Part shown: positions 25,683 through 36,909 of the stretch, one piece after another
Numbering within the stretch: the stretch's first letter is position 1
Layout of the letters: the number at the start of each line of letters is the position of its first letter
Assembly: GCF_021130785.1 (NCBI RefSeq)
Contig: NC_060215.1
Span: 72,554,001 to 72,618,000, forward strand
Length of the DNA: 64,000 bases
Reading direction: 5' to 3'
From: Homalodisca vitripennis
Lineage: Eukaryota; Arthropoda; Insecta; Hemiptera; Cicadellidae
Program-made: the position numbers and the translations under genes
The notes under the pieces: generated by a model
The model's database searches: none
Seen by the model: the letters and a program-made list of their open reading frames with translations, nothing else
Told to the model about the DNA's origin: nothing

Positions 25683-26060
25683 ATGCATGCATTTTCGCCG
25701 GAAGCCATTTCTAAGAAAAGAATTTGTAAAGACCTCTTAGTGAAAGGTATCGTGCTACTTGCATCTACAGCTTCGTGGCAAAATACTCGTGAAACTATTG
25801 TGTACGTTGTACGTTGTCAAGAAAAATTTTATGCGCTTAAAATGTGTTCCAAATCATTGAATACGCCACTGAAGTGCGTTGACTACTATTTAATAACTCA
25901 CTTCAGAGCTAACGTGGCATTTGTCATGCAGCGTACAATACAAGAACTCGTGGCATGCTACTATCGTGCGCTAACCTCCGTTTTTCTATATTTATCTGAT
26001 ATGCAGTTCTTATTCTACATGGCACCTTTTAATTGTGCACTTTTAGATTCATGTTTGTAG
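25683..26060 (+). CDS. Uncharacterised 125-codon ORF
   Basis: One of the longer uninterrupted frames in the window, with visibly higher GC than its surroundings. It begins MHAFSPEAISKKRICKDLLV and ends in a mildly hydrophobic C-terminus rich in Cys, Phe and Leu (LYLSDMQFLFYMAPFNC). I recognise no domain. The first residues show no clear signal peptide. No splice signals frame it and no Kozak-like context stands out. It contains short near-repeats (CACTGAAGTGCGTT and ACTCACTTCAG; CTCGTGGCATGC and ACGTGGCATTTG), which may mean repetitive DNA, not a gene. I give it modest weight only because of its length and composition. Confidence 0.22.
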   Translation: MHAFSPEAISKKRICKDLLVKGIVLLASTASWQNTRETIVYVVRCQEKFYALKMCSKSLNTPLKCVDYYLITHFRANVAFVMQRTIQELVACYYRALTSVFLYLSDMQFLFYMAPFNCALLDSCL

Positions 26061-28102
26061 CAGTAAAAGTACAAGAAAAATAGTTTGAAATTATTCCACG
26101 TTGTTAACAAAATTTTAAATCGCTTGACAGTTTGAAATACTTCTATGATGTTTAATACCTATAAATGTTTAATCGGAATCTTCAGGTGGGATTATAAGTT
26201 GAAACTGTGATGAAACTGGAATACTTGTTGTTACTACAGGGAAATTTTAATGTCATGACAGTCACACCTGTAGTCACCTATAACGTGTTTAAATTAATTG
26301 ATCCTGAACTGAGAGTTATCTCAAATCCTCGTTAACACAGAATAACAATAACTGCTCCACGCGGTAGTGTAATAGTTACTACCTGAAGGACTACTTTTAG
26401 CCTAAGGCTGGCAAAGGTTTATGAAAATGCAGATGTTAAAATATAGTGTTTTGAATTAGTCTTAGCGCTTTGGTAAGCGAAATACAGTATAACCGAAGTT
26501 CTGTTGAAATTTATTTTTGACGATGTCTTTCAATTGTAAAAGTCATAATCAACAAAGGACATTCTAACCAACAAAGGCGGTTCTAAAGACATTGAAGTGG
26601 GCAAGGCTTTGTAGTGGAATCCAAGTGATTGCAAGAACAGTGTACTTCAGCGCTTTGACTCAAATCCTCAAGAAGTTCTTTAGTCCATATATTGTAATAT
26701 TTCAAACGTTACTAGTTTCCGTTCAAGATGACTAGTGTATATTTCCAAACATGAGGTTATTCAACAATAAGTACTGAAATATTATCTATCTCTGTCGAAC
26801 AAGACCGCACAAAAGAATTAACCTAAGGTGTAACTAATTGTTGCAGGGCCGAAATAATTGAGTTCACACGTTCTAAGTACTGTACAGAAGCAAAATGTAA
26901 TTTTATTGGGAATTACATTCGCGTAAATTTACGAGAATACTTAAAAGCTGACATTACTTTGTTCTCAACAACTCACATACTTTGTTTTTTATGCCACACA
27001 ATTCAAATAAAGCCATAATTGAATGAATAGATTAAATTTGTAGTAAGTATATTGTCATTTACGAATATTATCGTTAGATGTTTGGTGATATGACACTCAA
27101 TTAGTAACCCAAATAACAAAACCTGGAAATAGCTGCTTCGTTTTCGGAATATAAACAATATTTCAAAATAACAAAAACAGGTATTTCATATTTATTTTTT
27201 ATTTATTTACTTTTAACACATGATTTTACAGAATCATGGTCTCACCAAGCCGACAGGTCTTATCGGTGAGGTCCATAATGAAGCTTAAAAAAGCAAGATA
27301 CAAAATGCCATTACAGTTTTATCAATTGTTCGTTTTACTCAGTTTAGTTTGTGCTTTTACAAAAAATGTTATGTTACTCTTTGTGCATAAATAAATTCAC
27401 ATATACATGTTACAAACGCTGCTGTTATAAAACTACAACTTCTTGACGTACGCCTATCTTTCACTTAAATAAAATAAGAATATTAATATGTAAATAATCA
27501 ATTTGATAAAAATCTATTACCAAATTGATTTATTTTTTTAAATATATTCTACAATTAAAATTTTTTTAAAGAGTGTAGGTAAAATTTTAAGACTATTAAT
27601 TTGAGACATTAGATGTTTGTCTCTTGAAGGCAGTTAACTGCCGTGTTAAACAGGTTACAAAGCTGCAACACGGATTCGGTGGACCATATGTGTTGTGACA
27701 TAATTTCAGTTTTGACATAAAATCAGAATTGCTCATATGTGCATGTAACAACATCTGGACACACGAATTGAAAACACTACCCAGCACACGTGCCAAGTAT
27801 GTCCGAAAAGAAATTCTTCATCTAATTTAATATGAAGTAATTTAAGTAAATAAATGAGTAATTTAAGACCCCAATTTTTTATGTTGAACCCATAAAACTC
27901 TTGCTAGATACAAGTTTGATCTGTCGTGAGGACGGATCAAGTCTCATAATCAATCGCCGATCCATTCGGAATATATAAATTTTATGTAATTAGCGTGATT
28001 AATACCAAAAGGTTTTAAAAGAAGGCTAGAGAATCGGAAATTAAACCTCTAAACCTTGCATATAAAAAGTTCAAGGCACTTCATAGACTTAACCTAAACC
28101 AA

Positions 28103-28125
28103 ACCTTAACCTTAACCTTAACCTT
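28103..28125. repeat. Short (CCTTAA)n run
   Basis: Three to four copies of CCTTAA/AACCTT. The unit differs from the canonical arthropod telomere unit TTAGG by one inserted base (TTAAGG). Confidence 0.8.
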
Positions 28126-29897
28126 TTGCTTAGTCAAAAGTATCTGAAACTACGACCACACAATAGAGAAGGATAGCCCAATTGTGGTGTAGATCTTGAT
28201 GTATAACGAGAATATATACCAATTAATTGGAATTTCTGAATGGGGGTTGGGTGGTAGTTTTCCCGCTAGTTAATGCGATATATGAGTATAGGAAAGGAGG
28301 ACTCCTTTATCCAAGCTATCGGCTTTCCCCAACATGATTCATTTCTAGCTGGTTTATACCTTCCAGCTGAACCTACTGGGTACAGCAATAACCGATGTGT
28401 CACTTAAATCTGGGCAACCCTACGGATGTCCAGGAGCGAGCGGCAAATCACTAACCGCAAATATTGAGATATTGGGGTGCAAGGGTATATCGATAGGTAT
28501 AGTCTACTGTGGGGGATGACTGTTGGAGTTGGTGAGCCTACTTGTAAAAGGACTAGACGTGACAACGTGCTACTACTGCCTGCTTTGACTTAGCGAGGCC
28601 GGTAGAAAGGTAGCCTCCCCTTCTTCCTAGGAGACATTACTGAGATTAATGTCTCAAATACTTCCTCGTGGCCTAAGTGATCATAGGACTAAGCGAAATT
28701 TCTCAGTTCTTTGTCCTAAGAATACAACAAAATAAAGTAAAAAAAGGTAACGGTTTCATAACGAATAAGAGTATATGGACTTTGTTACTTTGGTGATATT
28801 ACAAAAATAGAAGGTTTTCATTTAACATCACCAAATACACGTTGGTCCGGATTGTATTGATAAGTCACCCATGACCCCGCCGGGAGAGAGCTGTAGAGCG
28901 AACAGTAAAGTGCAACTACTATACTATTAATGGCGACAGTTCGCCTCACTAAAATAATTACTGCAACCAACTAGTAATGGCATTACCCATGTGTATTGCA
29001 ACAGAACGAAGTTAGTTCCCTTTCCCGATGCGCCACCCCCACACGTGACAGCCCTTTCCCTGATGAGTCAATTCGCTCGACTATTATTGGAGTTTCTGCC
29101 ATCTATGTAATTTTGGTATTGCGTCATTTCCATCGTATCTCCTTCGCGACAAAGCCAGCCTGGTTCTCATATTTTTGTACTAATAGTATTGAGTGCCGCT
29201 TGGTCGTATGTTTATTAGTGTTTAAAGTTTAGATAGTTTAAAATTTATTCACTTCAATCAATTAACAGTTATGGATGATATACGAATTTGCACAACTGTT
29301 TCTAAAAAGAACGGGATACACCACCTCAAAGACACAATAAAAAGTACATAACAACCGACTGAATTTGTAAGGCTAATTGGAAATTTCAGTGTCATAGGCT
29401 ACGGTGAAGCAGTCGCAATACTATAGTTACTTTGGTATACAAAGGAGGATTACAACCTGGTATCCAACTCAGAAATCGTCCACTGCAAAGCTCATAACCT
29501 AAATTAGATTATAACTTAATTTCTTTTCACATGTTTCTATAACTAAAGTTTTATATTATTGTGTAGTTATTATGCACTTCATTGAAAGTTTGCTTTACTA
29601 CCAGGACTTAAACACTAGTTCATTAAAAGTACATTTATAATATTACTTTATCTGACCAGATTGTAATCTCAAAATAATTCATTTCTTTTTAGCGAATACC
29701 AATTATAAAAATGTATTATATAAAATGCATAACAAATAACACTCAATTTCAACCTTGCCTCTATCCATTTATAACCCCAAGAAAAACATTTTTAATTGTA
29801 ACTGCTCAGAGATTGTACAGTATCGCACTGTTTGAAAAATAACAGACAGAATAAAGCGGTAAGTCAAAGAAGTTTTTATCAAGGTTAAGATGTAGGA

Positions 29898-30265
29898 TAG
29901 AAGCAACTTAAGTATTGTAAACTGACAAAAAACTAAGGTTATTTCCTTTTTTCACACATCGCACAATGTTGAAACCTTTAGCAGGCTGTAAAACGAAACT
30001 GCTATCATAAACCATTGTGCTGCCGTGGTTGTAACATTACACAATATTAGTTTGTATATGCTATTACAATATCTTCTGTTCTTGTATATCACAGTTGGAT
30101 ATTAAATGCTCATGTTAATTACACAGTAAAAAGTGAGTCATCCACTATGAACTAAATATAATATTAAAGTACTTGGCTTATAATGTATTGAATTAACACT
30201 GCGTGTACGTAATAATAGCACAGCTATACAATCTCTAGAGAGTAATAATGGTATGTGTATGTAAA
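29898..30265 (-). repeat. Right arm of the 368-bp inverted repeat pair
   Basis: Inverted copy of 24091-24458; both arms are 368 bp long. Differences are scattered single-base changes, with no large indel. The equal length with abrupt edges suggests two insertions of one defined unit in opposite orientation, not one large palindrome. Confidence 0.88.
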
Positions 30266-30269
30266 GAAC

Positions 30270-31355
30270 TTATAAATGAATTTTAAATCAAATTATTTAA
30301 TTCAACCTTTGAAATTGAAATACATCCGTTACCAATAAAATTTCAAAAGGTGCATTATATTTGAAAATGGTTTTCTTGTATTTCATAACACAATGGTCGT
30401 ATTAACAGATGAAGAACTCATACATAATAAATATAAAACTGTATCGAATCGGTATCCTATTGACTTCTCAAACTCACTCTCTGGTGTTTAATACATTTTA
30501 GGACGACGCTGAGAAAAGAGAAAAATGCCAGAAAAGTAATAACTTTACTTCTGGAGGAATATTTTTGTACTTTGAATTTTATTCCTGAATTAGCCACTGT
30601 CCAATAGTAGTGGTTTTCAGATTAAGATTTTGAATATTTTAGAAACAAACATGTGCCGTCGAAGCTCTTATTCTGCACAGCAACTTAACAGCAACAGCGG
30701 AGAAGAGACGTCTTTCGAAACTTAATTTTATATATAACTATTTTAGAAGTCCGGTGATGGAAACGAGTTTAAGAGTAAAATGAGCAAGTGATTTGGAAAT
30801 TTTTAGTGTTGGATATGAAGATATACAAAAATGACCAAGATTTCATAGTGAAAGAAAGGAAACCAGAACAGTAAACTGTGCACTTCATTGTATATACAAA
30901 TCACTTAGAAATAAAAGTGCATTCATAAGTACATGTTGCTATATATAGTGAGTGCTATATATAGGTACCTACTGGTTATTAACACCTTGGCTACCAAGGG
31001 CGCCGAGACATATGTTAGGAGTGTCACCAATCAGGATTACTGTAAATCTAGTAGCGAGCGTGTGTAGACCTAGGCTCAAACAATATAAACCTACATAATC
31101 TGTGCGGAAGTAGAACGTGAAATTTATACGATTAGGTTTTAATTAATGTTATATTGTTATAATATGATTTTATTTTGTTGATTATGTGTGGCAAAACGTG
31201 TTGATTTTCTTTATATTTATTTTTCGTTTCAGGAATCTTGTTTTGTTATTCAAATAATTTAACTATGTTAGTTATTTTTAGGTTATCAATGACAAAAATA
31301 TTTCGGTAAAAAATTGTAATGGATAAAAACCTTTTATAGGCTTTGTTTCTCCGAG
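30270..31355. other. Unassigned AT-rich stretch
   Basis: No gene or repeat end is supported. Only very short frames are present. Confidence 0.45.
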
Positions 31356-31360
31356 ATCGT

Positions 31361-31660
31361 TTATTTAAGGCATTTTATAGTAGAGACTGAGCCACAGTTA
31401 CATTGGATTTCATAGACACCCGGTGTACACACTGGAATCTTGTCCCTCACTCCAAACAGTTCTTCGACTGTGATGTTAGTCATGTCACCAGCCGCCTAAG
31501 CCTAAGAATTGAGATAAAACAATATGGTACTTGTACTTATAAATCTTGAATATGTCCCTTACCTACACCCGTTATTTTCTGTATGAAAGTTATGATGCCT
31601 CCTTGCAAGCTTCGAGGTATTACCATAAAACAATTTAAATAAACTATTGCGGTGGACACA
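31361..31660 (-). pseudogene. Penelope-like retroelement fragment (start of GIY-YIG endonuclease)
   Basis: On the minus strand, from about 31497 to a stop at 31361-31363, a frame gives EELFGVRDKIPVCTPGVYEI then QCNCG. This fits the linker and the first half of the GIY-YIG nuclease of Penelope-like elements ('..S.KD.....PGVY.I.C.CG..YIGQT.R'). The reading diverges right after the cysteine pair, so the 'YIG' strand and the rest of the nuclease are absent. Upstream, another frame gives FYGNTSKLARRH (about 31630-31595), compatible with the end of the RT/thumb region, but this part is weak. The fragment is truncated and frameshifted, hence inactive. Confidence 0.5.
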
Positions 31661-31811
31661 ACAATGTGTGCTACCGGGGCCGCATAGCTTACGAGGAAAC
31701 CAGTGGAGCAGCGAAGACCCGAACAAACGGCGAGGTGTTCCACTGCCCCTCCGGTGAACCTAAGTAGGACGACAACCCACCGTCAATACAGAGGACGATA
31801 TCGACTTCACG

Positions 31812-32285
31812 TCATGAAGAAGAAACACAAGTGGAACCTCGGAACCTAGCGAACAGCCATTCCCGTTCACCGAGACTGATGGAGGACCCACCGGTCGCTC
31901 GGATGCCTAGGTCGCAAGAGGAGAGTCCGGCCGCCAGTATAGAAGTGAAAACAGCCGACCTCCCCCCCCCCCTAACCAGCGCAACGTCAAAGTCATCCTG
32001 ACAAAGATCGTAGCGCAGCTGATCGAGGGTGGTTCGGCTCTTCAACGAGGTAGTCGCTGTCTTCGGCTCATCCACCAGTTGCAAGGCAGCCACAAGAGAC
32101 AGACACCAGCATTGTGCTTGTTGTACAGACGCTTCAGAAGACGGGGAGGAGAGCTCGTGCACCACTTTCAGAGGGTAGCCAACCAGAAGGACCCCTGGAT
32201 TTACAAACACGTAGTTTTCATTATACCAGGCGATATTCTAAATTTTGTCAGTGACCTTGGAGACGTCTTTAATGTGTTCACTTAG
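31812..32285 (+). other. GC-rich block open on both strands (unrecognised coding remnant)
   Basis: Composition is clearly GC-richer than the surroundings. On the minus strand one frame is open for 132 codons (32210 to 31812). On the plus strand a frame opens at an ATG near 31877 with MEDPPVARMPRSQEESPAAS. It runs into an 11-C tract (31962-31972) and continues one frame over as RNVKVILTKIVAQLIEGGSA, ending at the stop near 32283. Third-position GC of the plus frame after the C tract (about 66% by hand count over 76 codons) slightly exceeds that of the minus frame (about 57%), so I lean to plus. The product is basic (RRFRRRGG). It could be a retroelement ORF1/gag or a host exon. A GT follows AAACAC at about 32210, where GC drops. 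Confidence 0.35.
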
Positions 32286-32289
32286 TATA

Positions 32290-35200
32290 CACCCGTTTAT
32301 CACTATATCATCAAACATAACCAAAGTAAAGTATACAATCGGGATAGTTCAGCAAACCTAATACACAATATACATTACTTGCCAGATCGGATTCAGCTCA
32401 AGCCATCACTATCAGCTACGAGTTGTTGGACCTTTTTATCGTGTTTCGTATTTTATTCTAAATCGTAGAATACGTATAATAAATACTAATAAGCGATCTT
32501 TAAATGTATCCGCTTAAACTGCAGATCAACGCTGTTCTTCAGAAGGTTAAAATGCTTAATTTCACTATCATACTTAGGGAAGGTAGGTGGCGTTGGGTCT
32601 GGTCGTGTCCACTATTAGTGGAGGGTTATAGTTCCAGTGCAGTACATGTACACCAGACGAATAGAGAACTCAAAAGATGTAATTTCATTACTTGAATTTG
32701 ATCACACTCTCTGGGACTATATTAGCCATGGGGCGTTACTTAGTAAGTGAATCTTGTTTAAACACGCCGACAAAATCTGGGGATGAATATCATTCCTTGC
32801 ACATGTCCAGACACTAGTTGTACGCCTCCCCCGGGAAATGTAGTTAGAGTGATATGTATACGGTTTGCATAAAGTCCCCCGTGGGTTGTGGTACCAATGC
32901 GTGATTTACAAGGGACTGGCACTACACTCTCTCTATCACTATACCTTCCTTGCGATTTACACGCACACACGCTACAGTCTAACAAGCTTCACGTTATGCA
33001 ATCAATATGGGAACTGATTTAATATGGGAACGTTATCCAATCGATGAATAGTTGTGTGACACCATACTAGTCCTGAATGTGTATATTAATATAATGAATT
33101 TATTTTAAATTTGTTTTCTGAAATATTATCAACGTCGTAGAAAAATTATACTGTCCAACCTCTACTTTACGGTGCAGACAGGGTGGTCTGCATGACAAAT
33201 TCTAGGACGCTGTTGGTAATAGACCGAAATGTAGTGTATTTAACGGTCTATCCAAATATTATACAGTTATTATTTGTTATATAGTTGCGTTACATTACTA
33301 ACTCGTTGGCTGACATAAATGTGTAGGAATTTACAGATGGTTTAAAAACTTGAAATTTGAATTTAAGTTAATGTGGTGGTTATAACAGCATTAAAAGATT
33401 TAAAATTTGCTCAATTTAGCTTTCATGAGTACTTTGGGATGAATGACATGTCTGTTACAAGACATGCATGCATGCGGACAGTATCTACGTATTAACTAGG
33501 GAGCCCAGAAGTTCTAAACAGAGATTTATTAAAGGTAAACGTTAATCTTAGTTGGGTTTCCTCGAACTAAAGCTTTGGGCAATGGGTAAAGAGTGAATTC
33601 ACATAGGAACAAAGATAATTCAGTTGATAGATGAGATGGCAAAGACTTAAAACTCGAGAAATACACGGAAGGAAATAATGCATTATACCCGAAAATGAAA
33701 TGCGAAATACAACATAACATTAAATGACTAAGTCTTATAGGTCGTTATAAGCAAATCAGAAGCTGATTTGACAACCTTGTTCGTCAGGACAGTTTTAGTA
33801 TTTACCATTGTATCACTGCTTAATTCCACTGTGTAATTCTTTTAGGAATCAAGAATTGGTGTCTTTACATAGCTTAATAATTAAAGTGTCAGTTGTGGGA
33901 CAGAAAATAGACATCCAAAAGTAGGTAGCTATGAGTCGTGAAAGTAAGTACCTGTATGTTGCGCGAGATCCCCTTTTCTAGAGTATCTCCTAAAATGTGG
34001 CAAAGCTGGACACAAACTGAAATGTTTGCCACGAATCTTTCATTGATAAAATTTTCATAGTCACTATGTAGGCACATAAAGAAGAATAGGCGACCGCTGC
34101 CAACATAACATGACCAATCTATTGTCACATCAAGTGGGCCAATTCGTATGTTTATATGTTTCAATACTAATATTTTTCTGAATTTCAATTTCCTTAATTA
34201 ATAAACAGTTGGATATTAACAATATAAATATTGTACTTGATAAATCCATTCAGAATAAAGTTTGGTAATCAATGTGTCGTAATCCTGTTTTTGTTCATAA
34301 CCATGAGTATAACACGTGTTTATACACGATATCGATGACTCGAATGCCCCTACAAATATGTTTTTCTCTAGTAAGGCATCAGCAGGGTTTTCCTGTATAT
34401 GACCAGTGAGTTATGGCATAGCAATTATTGACAACTCAGATTTTTGTGTCTAGGTGGTATATCGTTTTTAAGTCAAGTAAGACATCTTAGCCTGGGTAAG
34501 TTCTAAAAGTATGTTGGTTTCATAGATTGACAATATCCACTTAAGATACTGTACTATTGCGTGGTTTTAAAAATATAGTGCCACCTTTATTAAACAGTAT
34601 CAGATAAAATAATTCGATTGTAGTAAGCTTTGGTAGTTCAACACTAATTGTTTTGTGGTTTTCGTGTATTAAGGGCAACAGAATCTGGTGTACATAAAGG
34701 CAGAGTACTATCCTTTATGCTATTAGTTGTATTACTATGATCGGCTTGGATTTTCATCGTTGAAAAGTACACCTGGATGAGAAAATGAAGAGATTTGAGC
34801 TCAGCTTAGATCAGAAAGATGGCCATACGCAGATGTAGACTCTGGAATAGTAATGTTTGAAGGTGAGAGAGGCTGTTGTTTCTCAAGAAATTGTCCTATT
34901 TCTTAATAGTGGAGTGTTGGAGTCTATAGTTGGCCACCCACAGCACACAGTTCTAGCAAGTTTACCCATTAATCAGAGGCATAGTTTCTTCTACCTTTGG
35001 TATCCACGGAGACTTGTGGAAAGGTTCTGACTGCTAAAATGATCACTCTCTCTGTATTATCTGACATTGACGGCACTAACTCTAGACAATTAATTATTGA
35101 TAAAGCATGCATTTTAGCTTTATTATTCCATCTCATTCTGGGCTATATATGCTTTTTGCAAGCATTTGGTTACTAGAATGATCTTAATTGAAGACAAATA

Positions 35201-36240
35201 TAACTCTGTTCAGCCAGTTGGCTTTCAACCCACTAACATCAAGAAAGTTGTCATCAGGCATCAGCTGTATAGTCTGTACAAAAAAGATCTTTGCTCAGCG
35301 TTTTTGGGACGTATATATATATTTGACCTGCTGCGGCATTTCTTTCACAATAGGTATATCGAGAACGTCATTTTATATTTTGAAAATTCCACAGAAATTG
35401 CTTCAGCTTCAAATTTCTTCGCTGGATTTCGTTAGGACATCTAACAATGTACAGTAAACATTTTGTTCTTTGTAAAATTTTGGCGAGGTTTCAAGTGCTA
35501 AATATATTTCGAGAATATCTCACAAACCTTAATGAGTGGAGCTCGATATAGTTTAAAGTGAGTAGTGTTAGTTTGCGAGTTATTGTGTTACACAAAACGA
35601 GAAAATGCCCATGAACCACCCCTAGTATGATGAAGAAATTGATATTTTCTTTAAAAAGGTAGATCTTTAGTATAGTACATATTTTTAAAGTTTCGTTGCA
35701 CTGTCTATAATAGTTAAAAAAAAAATAAAATGCCGTTTCCGGGCTTTTAGTAGACCCTGAAAACCGGAATGCTCCGTTTGGATTTGAAGTAACAGCAATC
35801 AAGCAGTGTTGTTATTGCTCATGTAGAGCTTCCAATGCTGGCCTGAATGAGAGCATGGGCATTGCCTTTCTAATGTAGACTACGAACGAGAAGACATTGC
35901 CCATCTAACCAGGCCTAGAATTAATACCGCCATCAATGTTAAGTAAACGGAGAAAAATATTGCATACTTGAAGTTAGATATCACCATGAAGTATCGGGCA
36001 TAAACAGGATGCAGGTCGTATTCTAGGAATTTTGATAATATAAAGGGATTCTTGTGTAAATGGCAATTGTTGTATTGTTTTAATTGTTCGCGTATAGTAG
36101 AGAGCATAAGACTGCCTTTTATAAGCAAGTGATGGTTGCTTATGAAAATCGAACATTTAGTGATTCGTGCTTCTTGCTTCATAACACAAACGGGCTCTTT
36201 CAATAATTTAACTGATATAATATTTAGTTAATCTATAGGA
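32290..36240. other. Unassigned stretch with short ORFs
   Basis: No recognised family. Items seen are a GC-richer segment at 32570-32990, a 99-codon minus frame (34188-33889), two overlapping plus frames at 35166-35457, and a 107-codon minus frame (36203-35880). The last carries one possible membrane segment (YAIFFSVYLTLMAVLILGLV) near its C-terminus. None is bounded by convincing splice sites. Confidence 0.4.
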
Positions 36241-36249
36241 GCTGAGTTT

Positions 36250-36905
36250 TCCGGGTAACGAGTCCTTATGGGACAAGTAATAAAACTTCTCGTTTGTGGG
36301 ACAAGTAATGTTTACACCGCCGCGTCGTCCACATTACTTGTATCACAGTTTGATACCAAGCTCACGTTTTGGGACCAGATCTCTGGCGCGCCAAACAAGG
36401 CGGCGGGTGTTATACCCTCTTTAGTTCGACTGATGAATAATATCGGCGGATCTGTGGCGACTAAGCCGAGGCTGAGTATGTCGGTCACGCACTCCGTGGT
36501 CCTGTGCGGGCACGATATAAATATGCCTACGCAGTACGCCAAGATCGCTACAGACACAATATTACCGTAATACATGTAAAGAGGGTCCTTCAGATCACGA
36601 GTACTTCCTAACTATCTCGAAACAGCCTACCCTCGTAGTGACGGAGGTGATTATAATTGGCCTGTTCGCTTCGAAAAAAAAAACGGATATATGAGTAAAA
36701 CGGAGCTGTAACCCACACGGAAGTCTGAGAACTCACCGTGAGGTACTGCCAAGAACGGTTGCAGATGACGTTGGACGCTCAGGCTGATAGTAGACCTGTA
36801 AGAATGGGTTAAGTGGAAACACTGGAAGGTGAATTTCTAGCTGCCCGAGTTCTCGCCGGCCATGGCATCTTTCGTGCGTACCTGTTCCAAATGGACTAGT
36901 GTTTA
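36250..36905 (+). pseudogene. R1-like LINE ORF2 C-terminal fragment, broken
   Basis: A GC-rich block. The plus frame 36268-36570 gives FDTKLTFWDQI, then NKAAGVIPSLVRLMNNIGG and LSMSVTHSVVLCG. This is the end of the reverse-transcriptase domain of R1/TRAS-type LINEs ('YLGV.FD..L.W..H......KAA.....L.RLM.N.GGP....R.LL..V..SVLLYG'). After frameshifts the post-RT region follows: YAK...Q-like residues, GYMSKTEL, LRLIVDL at about 36775-36800, and FVRT at about 36870, equivalent to the 'R.T..LIP.L..W....HGE..FYLTQ.L.GHG.FR.YL' block. Stops and frameshifts abolish the product. A minus-strand frame of 87 codons across the same DNA is a shadow. Confidence 0.78.
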
Positions 36906-36909
36906 AGCT

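Larger units (their letters stand above)
24460..29895. other. 5.4-kb spacer between the inverted repeat arms
   Basis: No recognised protein. It holds a 125-codon plus-strand ORF (25683-26060), a short (CCTTAA)n run at about 28103-28125, a GC-rich block at about 28250-28700 with no clear ORF, and a 78-codon frame at 28996-29232. The remainder is AT-rich with nothing I can support. Confidence 0.5.

Noticed and set aside
29059..29085. CTGATGAGTC followed by a short hairpin, resembling the start of a hammerhead ribozyme core
   Set aside because: The GAAA element required after stem II is absent (CGACTAT instead), and no closing stems are apparent.
36312..36575. Minus-strand 87-codon frame that looked like a membrane protein exon
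   Set aside because: The opposite strand matches the R1-like LINE reverse transcriptase through several ordered motifs and continues with the expected post-RT region, so the minus frame is a shadow.
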